In this document: positions 58,131-64,000 of the stretch, one piece after another
Position numbering within the stretch: the stretch's first letter is position 1
Layout of the letters: each line of letters starts with the position of its first letter
Origin: Bog-473 sp963763575
GTDB lineage: Bacteria > Actinomycetota > Acidimicrobiia > Acidimicrobiales > RAAP-2
Direction of reading: 5' to 3'
DNA length: 64,000 nt
NCBI GenBank assembly: GCA_963763575.1
Contig: CAVXPD010000004.1
Coordinates: 186,001-250,000 of the forward strand
Notes under the pieces: generated by a model
The model's database searches: none
Told to the model about the DNA's origin: nothing
Seen by the model: the letters and a program-made list of their open reading frames with translations, nothing else
Position numbers and translations under genes: made by a program

Positions 58131-58958
58131 CTAGCCGTTCACATCGAGCGTCAGTAGGTCGGTCGCCACGAGCACGTCGCCGTTGAAATGGGCGGCGGCC
58201 TGGTCGATCCATTGCTGTTCGGTTCCCGGTGCGGGCGCGGGCACGAGATGGCTCAGAACGAGAGTCCGGACCCCGTTTCGGGCCGCTGTCTGCGCCGCCT
58301 CGGCCACCGACGAGTGGTAGTCGAGTACGTCCATGAGACGGGGTAAACCGATCTCCTCGATGAGATCGCGACGCACGACGGTATGAACCAACACGTCAGC
58401 CCCAGAGCACAGCTCGTCGAGTCCGACACAGGGCACCGTGTCGCCGGCGATGACCACGGAGCTGTTCCCGTCGTCTATACGGAAGCCGATGGTCGGCACG
58501 ACCGGCCTGTGGTCGGTCGGAGCGGCCGTGACACGTACCGAGTCCTCGTCAAAGATCACGCCATGACCTACTTCGGTGACATCCGAGGAAGGTCGCCAGG
58601 TCAAGTCGTCGTGATGGGCTAAGCGATAGCCGATATCTGGTTCGAGCATGGCTTCTGTGGCCTTCAAGAGGTCCGCCGTACCGTCTGGACCGAAGACGGG
58701 CAACGGGGTGGGCGCAAAGGTCATTGCCCACCGCATCGTAAAGATGTCGTTTAGATCGGTGATGTGGTCGCTGTGGAGATGGGTCAAGAACAGTGCCCTG
58801 AGGGCGCCGGCGGCGGACCCAGCCGCGGCCGCCCGCATGAGGACCCCCCGTCCGCAATCAAACAGCAAGTCTCCCGCTGTTGTGCGAACAAGGGTCGACG
58901 GCCCGGCCCGATTGGGATCTGGGAGCGGGCTACCACTGCCGAGGATGATTACTTGCAT
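58131..58958 (-). CDS. MBL-fold metallo-hydrolase (RNase Z/arylsulfatase-like branch)
   Basis: 275 residues. The metal site is FLTHLHSDHITDL (HxHxDH), preceded by DLLFDCGRGVLMRA; the later ligands are the Asp in VVIAGDTVP and the His in VLSHLVPAPAPG. The start MQVIILGSGSPLPDPNRAGP is the typical N-terminus of the RNase Z-like group, but the exosite of tRNA-processing RNase Z is not present. A phosphodiesterase or lactonase role is more likely. It diverges from the STAS gene across 281 nt. Confidence 0.88.
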   Translation of the reverse strand: MQVIILGSGSPLPDPNRAGPSTLVRTTAGDLLFDCGRGVLMRAAAAGSAAGALRALFLTHLHSDHITDLNDIFTMRWAMTFAPTPLPVFGPDGTADLLKATEAMLEPDIGYRLAHHDDLTWRPSSDVTEVGHGVIFDEDSVRVTAAPTDHRPVVPTIGFRIDDGNSSVVIAGDTVPCVGLDELCSGADVLVHTVVRRDLIEEIGLPRLMDVLDYHSSVAEAAQTAARNGVRTLVLSHLVPAPAPGTEQQWIDQAAAHFNGDVLVATDLLTLDVNG

Positions 58959-59160
58959 GGCGAGCCTTCTGTCCGAGTTGGCAGATGTTAGGCCTGGCAG
59001 AATGGTGCATCTTCGACCACCGTCGCATCGCTCGGGAGGGAAGGAAAGCTAGAGCCTGACCGGGCTGCCACAGTTGGGCGGCGCTAGGACGTAGCCCTTG
59101 GGCGGACAAATCACCCGATTGCGCCGTTGCCAGAAGGAGAATCCGGGCGTAGTGTTCCCT

Positions 59161-59176
59161 TCAAACACTCGTTTGA
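59161..59176. promoter_or_regulatory. Short palindrome upstream of the STAS gene
   Basis: TCAAAC-ACTC-GTTTGA is a perfect inverted repeat with six-base arms, 64 nt before the STAS start. It could be an operator or part of a promoter with GTTT as a SigB/SigF-type -35. The reading rests on pattern only. Confidence 0.4.
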
Positions 59177-59239
59177 TCTAGGTGATCCCAGACCCCGGTT
59201 GCTTACTCACTCGACCGATCTCGGTAGGAGTAGAGAAGC

Positions 59240-59578
59240 ATGGGCATCGAACACGAGATCCGAGTTAGACCGTGGAAATCCACTGGGGGTGACGGAGCGA
59301 TTGACGTTTCTCTCTTAGGCGAATCCGATCTCTCCACCTCTGGGGAATTGGGCCAGAGCTTCGTCCGAAACGACGTGTCTGTCGTCCCGCAGGTTCTAGT
59401 CGATCTGACGCATGTGTCGTTCCTCGATTCCGCCGCGGCCGGGGTCCTCGTTGCCGCCTGTAATCGAGCGCGGAGTGCGGGCGGCACATTATCGGTGAGG
59501 TGCAGCAAGGGACCGGCACTCCAAGTCCTCGAAGTTTCGGGGCTCCTTGACCTCTTTGAAGTGCAGGGTGCTACATAG
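59240..59578 (+). CDS. STAS-domain anti-sigma factor antagonist-like protein
   Basis: 112 residues. One STAS domain: IDVSLLGESDLSTSGELGQS, then VLVDLTHVSFLDSAAAGVLV with the Ser that is phosphorylated in SpoIIAA relatives (FLDS), and ALQVLEVSGLLDLFEV. The usual partners, an anti-sigma kinase and a SigB/F-type sigma factor, are not in the window. It may serve a distant partner-switching module. A palindrome lies upstream; a PRC-barrel gene follows after 266 nt. Confidence 0.87.
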   Translation: MGIEHEIRVRPWKSTGGDGAIDVSLLGESDLSTSGELGQSFVRNDVSVVPQVLVDLTHVSFLDSAAAGVLVAACNRARSAGGTLSVRCSKGPALQVLEVSGLLDLFEVQGAT

Positions 59579-59844
59579 AGTGAGCGCGCTTCGACTGCCG
59601 CGGCTTGGGGATTGGTTACGCCGTCATCTCCATGCACTCAGACAGACATGGCATATAACAGGAGCTTGCCTTATTTCGGATTGTGACGTGAGGTCGATGC
59701 ACTTCCCGCCGTCGCGCTATTGCAAGACGCATACACCTGCACGCACTGACAGAAGATTCGTAGTGGAACTTCGAGTGGCATCGAAACCCAAGATCTAGTT
59801 CTTCGGAAAGACTCCAAGACGACGAGACGAAGAGAAGTGCGAAT

Positions 59845-60219
59845 ATGACTGATGACCCCGGAGACGCCCAATGGAATGCGGCCGAATGGCACGGCAAGAT
59901 GCTCATCGATTCAAGAGGCGAGAAGATCGGCAAGCTGCAAGATGTCTATGTTGATGTCGAAACCGACATACCGCAGTTTGCGACGGTGAAAGAGGGCTTC
60001 ATCGGCCGACATCTGACGTTTGTGCCGCTGGCCGGCATCCAGATCGGTCCCGATGATCTACAAGTGGCGGTGACGAAAGAGCAGGTGCGAACTGCACCCG
60101 ACATCGAGATGCACGGCGATGAACTCTCGCAGGCCGACGAGTCAACGCTGTATCACCACTTTGAGCTCAACTACACGCCCATGAGCACCGAAAGCGGTCG
60201 ACGTCTGGCGCGGCGCTGA
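59845..60219 (+). CDS. PRC-barrel domain protein
   Basis: 124 residues after a GA-rich ribosome site (gaagagaag). The PRC barrel is seen in WHGKMLIDSRGEKIGKLQDV and YVDVETDIPQFATVKEGFIG, then LTFVPLAGIQIGPDDLQVAV and TKEQVRTAPDI. The C-terminal 30 residues are helical and acidic. Such stand-alone proteins are often stress-induced and of unknown role. Together with the preceding STAS gene it may belong to a stress response. Confidence 0.85.
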   Translation: MTDDPGDAQWNAAEWHGKMLIDSRGEKIGKLQDVYVDVETDIPQFATVKEGFIGRHLTFVPLAGIQIGPDDLQVAVTKEQVRTAPDIEMHGDELSQADESTLYHHFELNYTPMSTESGRRLARR

Positions 60220-60264
60220 GAAGGCCACCCTCTGTACGGCTCGAGGTAGTGGGTTCTCCCAATG

Positions 60265-60624
60265 CTAGTGCTCAGCACCTTTGGCCACATGCCTGGACCA
60301 CCAGTCTTCAACATGGCTGCGCATAGCCAGTTCCTCCGATCGCACTTCTTCAAACTGTGCGTCCGTGGCAGCAATCAGATCTACGACCGCGTCGAGCTTG
60401 GCATTCGTTGATGCCTGATCTTCATTACCGGCGAACGAAACCACGATGACGAGATCTTCGTCCTCCGTTCCTGCCTTGTACGCCGAACCGACCGCAAGTT
60501 CATTGAAGATCTTGATCCATTCCTCAACTGGTTCAGGCACGTTGGTTGGTCGAAGGAAGACCGCGATTCCACTGTTGGACTTCGCTACTTTCGGCTCGGC
60601 TCCCGGCGACAAGAGGTGCGTCAT
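60265..60624 (-). CDS. Hypothetical protein
   Basis: 119 residues from the ATG at 60624 (MTHLLSPGAEPKVAK); an open frame to 60828 precedes it without a good start. The residues alternate strand and helix: SGIAVFLRPTNVPEPVEEWI, IFNELAVGSAYKAG, DLVIVVSFAGNEDQAST, then helices to the end. It looks like a small soluble alpha/beta protein; I do not recognise a family. It is convergent with the PRC-barrel gene. Confidence 0.55.
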   Translation of the reverse strand: MTHLLSPGAEPKVAKSNSGIAVFLRPTNVPEPVEEWIKIFNELAVGSAYKAGTEDEDLVIVVSFAGNEDQASTNAKLDAVVDLIAATDAQFEEVRSEELAMRSHVEDWWSRHVAKGAEH

Positions 60625-60878
60625 TGGGCCAGACGTTATCTCAGGCAAACGATCATCCGTAGTAGTCCGGAGAGATTTCGGGCCACGGGCCGGATGGTAA
60701 AGGCCCATAACCCGACAGCGAGTATCACGCCCCATGCCGACAGCACCTAAGACTGTTCGTTGGCAAGCGGCGCAAGACCTCCCGAGGCGCACTGGCGATT
60801 CATGAGTTCTCATCGCGAGGTCTGACATTGACAGTCGCTCCTCAGATGTCCGAATTTGTCCTCACGTTTCCCCCACGC

Positions 60879-60924
60879 GACAACGAGCTCGATCGGTAGC
60901 GAACGGCTCGTTGCGTCCTCGCCG
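60879..60924 (+). repeat. Dispersed hairpin repeat, copy 2
   Basis: 46 bases with the same eight-base inverted repeat CAACGAGC (60881-60888) and GCTCGTTG (60906-60913), loop 17 bases. It lies in the otherwise empty 412-nt gap (60625-61036) between a hypothetical gene and a CocE-type hydrolase. The upstream match to copy 1 extends back to about 60850 (AATTTGTCC). Confidence 0.8.
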
Positions 60925-61036
60925 GTCAGCTGCGGACTCATGCTCAGTCGTGAACGGCGGGTTCCAGGCCAACGAGACTTGACATAACTTCTGTACGTCG
61001 CCGGCAGCGAGAGGTCCGGACGCGAAGGGAGTCGTC

Positions 61037-62647
61037 ATGCGGGAGCGCACTAACGAAGTCGAGGTCGAGCGGGACGTCAAGGTCACAGTGTCGGATGGGA
61101 CGGTTCTGCTGACCGACGTCTACCACCCCGTGGGCATCGACGACGCCCCCACCATCTTGGAACGCACGCCTTACGGCAGGGTCAACTTCGCCTCTGCCAT
61201 GGGCCCGGAGTTCGCCGCCCGCGGTTACCGGTACGTCCTGCAAGCCTGCCGGGGCACGGACGGGTCGGGAGGCACGCACAGCTACTTCGCCGAAGCTCGC
61301 GACGGGCGGGACACAGCGAACTGGATCGCCTCCCAGTCGTGGTTCAACGGCCGCATGGGCACGTTCGGCGGAAGCTACATGGGCTTCACCCAGTGGGCGC
61401 TGGCCTCCACAAACCCGCCGCACCTCAAGGCCATGGCCGTCGCGCTGTCGACCTCTGAACGTTCCTACTCGTGGTACCCGGGACGCTCGCTTGCCCTCGA
61501 GGTGATCATCCCCTGGGACCTGGGCGCCACCCAGTTCAACAAGCAGACCAACGCCAACTCCACGACCGACATCTCCCCCGAGGGCATCGAACGGCGCATG
61601 GCTGAGCTGAAGGCGGGCTTCGACCACCTACCTCTTGGTGAGGTGATCCACCGTCTCACCGGCGTCGACCTGCAGCTCTACCGGGACCAGCTCGCCCATG
61701 GCGGCGCCGGGGACGCCTTTTGGGATCCGGTCAACTTCCGGCCGCTTTTGGCGGACTGGACGGTGCCGACCCTGCTCGTCGACGGCTGGCACGATTACCC
61801 GCTGCCCGGTGTGATGGAGGACTACGCCGTCCTGCGCGCCTCGTCCGCCCCTGTGCATCTGCGCGTCGGCGCCGGCGGACACTTGGGCGGGGGTGGGGAG
61901 GGCGGCATGACCGACGCCCCGCTGGACTGGTTCGACACCTGGTTGCTCGCCCGGGAGGGACTGCTCGGCCCCACCCCGGTAAGGGTCCACGTGCAGGGCG
62001 AAGGCGGGCATTGGCGCGATCTGCCGGACTGGCCCCCTCGCTCAGAGCCGACCCGCTGGTACATCCACACCGGAAGCCACCTCGCGCCCCTGCCGCCCGA
62101 GGTACCGTCGGAGCCCGACCGCTATCGCTACGACCCCGCCGACCCGACGCCGTCGATGGGCGGCATCGGCATGCTTACCGGAGGCACCGTAGACAACCGG
62201 CCTCTCGAGGCCCGCCCCGACGTTCTCGTTTACACCTCCGACGAGCTGGGCGAGCCTCTCGAACTCGTCGGTCCGGTGGAGGCGGAGCTGCACGTGGGAT
62301 CGAGCCTGGACCACACCGACTTCTTCGTCCGGATCTGCGACGTGTCGCCGGACGGCCGGTCCGTCAACGTGTGCGACGGACTGCAGCGCTTCGACCCTGA
62401 GTCCATCGACCGGAACCCGGACGGGACGTTCACGGCGGTGGTGGCTCTGTGGCCCGTCGGTCACATCTTCGCCACCGGTCACCGCCTGCGGGTCCAGGTC
62501 TCCAGTGGGGCCCACCCCGTCTACGCCCGCAATCTCGGCACCGGAGAGCCGCCGGCCACGGCCACCACCCTGCGGGCGGCCGACCAGGCCGTGTATCTCG
62601 AGCCGGGTCGGCTGTCCTCGGTGACTCTCCCGCACTTCTCGGGCTGA
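61037..62647 (+). CDS. CocE/NonD family hydrolase
   Basis: 536 residues, ribosome site aaggga. The alpha/beta hydrolase core has QACRGTDGSGGTHSYFAEAR, the nucleophile elbow MGTFGGSYMGFTQW, the acid in LLVDGWHDYPLPG and the His in GAGGHLGGGGEG. The C-terminal jelly-roll domain begins near RWYIHTGSHLAP and ends VYLEPGRLSSVTLPHF. No signal peptide, unlike the S15-type protein at 31.2 kb, so it should act inside the cell on an acylated substrate (amide or ester). It stands alone. Confidence 0.9.
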   Translation: MRERTNEVEVERDVKVTVSDGTVLLTDVYHPVGIDDAPTILERTPYGRVNFASAMGPEFAARGYRYVLQACRGTDGSGGTHSYFAEARDGRDTANWIASQSWFNGRMGTFGGSYMGFTQWALASTNPPHLKAMAVALSTSERSYSWYPGRSLALEVIIPWDLGATQFNKQTNANSTTDISPEGIERRMAELKAGFDHLPLGEVIHRLTGVDLQLYRDQLAHGGAGDAFWDPVNFRPLLADWTVPTLLVDGWHDYPLPGVMEDYAVLRASSAPVHLRVGAGGHLGGGGEGGMTDAPLDWFDTWLLAREGLLGPTPVRVHVQGEGGHWRDLPDWPPRSEPTRWYIHTGSHLAPLPPEVPSEPDRYRYDPADPTPSMGGIGMLTGGTVDNRPLEARPDVLVYTSDELGEPLELVGPVEAELHVGSSLDHTDFFVRICDVSPDGRSVNVCDGLQRFDPESIDRNPDGTFTAVVALWPVGHIFATGHRLRVQVSSGAHPVYARNLGTGEPPATATTLRAADQAVYLEPGRLSSVTLPHFSG

Positions 62648-62910
62648 ACTCCCGCCCGCCTCGCCTTTTGGCGACCCTCGACCGGCGCGCCACAGAGCCC
62701 GCTTGCGTGCCGGAAGTGTCTTGCTCCGGGTCCGCGAGGCCCGTCAAAAACGGGGAACGCGTTGCGTCCATCGCTTCAGCGACTGCGCCGAGGTGAGCGA
62801 TCGGTCGACCGACAAGAGGTGATCGGGTCCAAGGCGTCTGGTGCAAGTTCTCAAATCAAACGCTCGTCAACAGCTGGAACCCTTAGCGTTCACTTCGACC
62901 TTCCATAGTT

Positions 62911-64000
62911 CTACGGCTTCGGCGCAGGTTCTCCCATGATCCTGTAGATGGCTCCGTCGGTGCTGTTGCGAACAACCTGCAACGAGAGCAACCGCTTGAG
63001 AACGCTTTCATTGGGCAGAAAGCTGTCACGCGGAAGTCCTCGGACGAAAACAACGAATCCGCCACGATTCAACAAGGTGTTCCGGATCTCAGTGAGCTGT
63101 GCACCGAACCGGGGATTTTCCTTGAGCGTCGAGAAATCGATCCGTTCTGGGATGCTTGATGTTGCTCGATCGGCCAGGAGGTAGATCGCATCCGGTGCAT
63201 TGGAATAGATGATGGAGTTCGGGGGGAGGGCTCGGACGTCGGCCATGATCGGAGCATGAACCAAAATCTTCCCCACGTTTGGGGAGAAGCCACTGACTGG
63301 GTTCGATATCACGTCTACGCCCCCGCGCAGTACGCACAACGCGACGACGATCCAGGTCGCAAGTTCGAAGGGCTTTCGAGAGGGGATCGCACATGCCGCC
63401 GCCATGACCAGAGCTACGAACATGTAGATGAACTCGCGTGGCTCAAGGTCGACCCCGGCGTCGACGAAGGTGTGTGCGACCACGAGGATCGCGACTTGGA
63501 CGACGGCAAAGAGTACAAGGAGTCTCGGAACACTTCCGCGATTTCGCCGCGGAATGAGGAACCCGCAAACCAATACGACGAGGGCTCCCACCGCCGCAAG
63601 CGCCGTCGGAGCGTTGGCGGGTAGCACCCAGTTCCCAATGGACCGGCCGCCTTCACGAACTAGATCAGCGGTCACATGGATGCCCAAGAAGTGCCCGGTG
63701 GTCCGTCCAGAGACCTGTTCGTAGGCGAACCATGCTGCCAATGGAGCACTGCTCATTACGAGTAGTGCGACGGCGTCTCTGCGTTGGCGCCACAGCGCGA
63801 TGACTCCCCAGACGATCAGGCCGCCGGCTGCGAACCGCACCAAGGTGGCGAGCCCTATGAACAGCGCGGCCGCCGTCAACCACCAAAACCGAGGATGCCG
63901 TAGAAAGTATATGACCGACGACAGAGCGGCGACCGTGAGAAAGAGTGCGACCGGTTCCGTTCCGACCTGCGGCCCGATTGTGTCGACCAACGAAAAGGCG
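62911..64000 (-). CDS. Multi-TM membrane protein, GT-C glycosyltransferase-like (5' end outside the window)
   Basis: The frame is open to the last base, so the N-terminus is missing; the 360 residues seen hold about seven hydrophobic helices (for example ALFLTVAALSSVIYFL, WWLTAAALFIGLATLV, FIYMFVALVMAAACAI). A soluble C-terminal tail of 130 residues follows (YSNAPDAIYLLADRA and FVVFVRGLPRDSFLP). VDTIGPQVGTEPVALF resembles the loop of the GT39/PMT-like GT-C family, where an Asp in the first loop is catalytic; that loop is beyond the edge. Substrate unknown. Confidence 0.7.
   Translation of the reverse strand, partial: AFSLVDTIGPQVGTEPVALFLTVAALSSVIYFLRHPRFWWLTAAALFIGLATLVRFAAGGLIVWGVIALWRQRRDAVALLVMSSAPLAAWFAYEQVSGRTTGHFLGIHVTADLVREGGRSIGNWVLPANAPTALAAVGALVVLVCGFLIPRRNRGSVPRLLVLFAVVQVAILVVAHTFVDAGVDLEPREFIYMFVALVMAAACAIPSRKPFELATWIVVALCVLRGGVDVISNPVSGFSPNVGKILVHAPIMADVRALPPNSIIYSNAPDAIYLLADRATSSIPERIDFSTLKENPRFGAQLTEIRNTLLNRGGFVVFVRGLPRDSFLPNESVLKRLLSLQVVRNSTDGAIYRIMGEPAPKP

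Overview
The window is high-GC, densely coded and actinobacterial in style. It has many GTG/TTG starts, four-base ATGA/GTGA stop-start overlaps, a DrrAB-type exporter, an F420-type (LLM) oxidoreductase, a PAC2 protein and a FolP2-type dihydropteroate synthase homologue. The neighbour order ppdK - dnaG - rpoD and uppS - recO - hemW - glyS, and the heavy load of acyl-CoA genes, make an uncultured Acidimicrobiia-like actinobacterium my best guess. That is inference from gene content, not a phylogenetic result.

Layout. 0-2.5 kb: the end of a secreted FG-GAP/fibronectin-III protein. 2.75-9.55 kb: a six-gene plus-strand acyl-CoA cluster (ADP-forming acyl-CoA synthetase, SDR, Zn-ribbon/OB-fold partner, thiolase-like protein, acyl-CoA dehydrogenase, SDR) with overlapping or tightly spaced ends. 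9.7-14.65 kb: a decayed accessory zone holding a frameshifted alpha/beta hydrolase, a relic integrase tail, an atypical SDR, a truncated flavoprotein, a VOC protein, an epoxide hydrolase broken at its catalytic motif, and a tyrosine-integrase fragment abutting tRNA-Asn. 14.7-30.9 kb: core genes (rpoD-dnaG; ppdK; a MarR-controlled drrAB exporter; uppS-membrane protein-recO-hemW-glyS; hemerythrin; DinG-type helicase). 31.2-33.6 kb: a secreted S15/CocE-like hydrolase and a shredded TetR relic. 34-43.7 kb: a heat-shock and translation block on the minus strand (lepA; CIRCE-hrcA-dnaJ-rsmE-HIT-phoH-ybeY-CNNM-era), with rpsT diverging. 43.7-52.8 kb: an acyltransferase, small enzymes and regulators, holA-folP2-thioredoxin, and a phosphotransferase-PAC2-LLM run. 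53.3-55.8 kb: leuS. 55.9-64 kb: tRNA-Ala, then small accessory genes (DUF326 Cys-rich protein, DUF5996, MBL hydrolase, STAS, PRC-barrel) between two copies of a hairpin repeat, a CocE-type hydrolase and a partial multi-TM protein.

Working logic. The 2.7-9.5 kb genes read as one route that activates an acid to its CoA ester and then dehydrogenates and thiolytically cleaves it. The CIRCE-hrcA-dnaJ unit is a self-regulated heat-shock operon that also carries rRNA and ribosome maturation genes (rsmE, ybeY, era).

Caveat. Several genes are broken by small frame changes, including leuS, which should be essential. Some breaks are therefore probably assembly or read indels. Others (TetR relic, integrase tails, truncated flavoprotein) show too much loss for that explanation. 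I found no CRISPR array, rRNA operon or convincing new defence or biosynthetic system. The least explained items are the paired integrase tails near tRNA-Asn, the dispersed hairpin repeat and the extra segment inside era.
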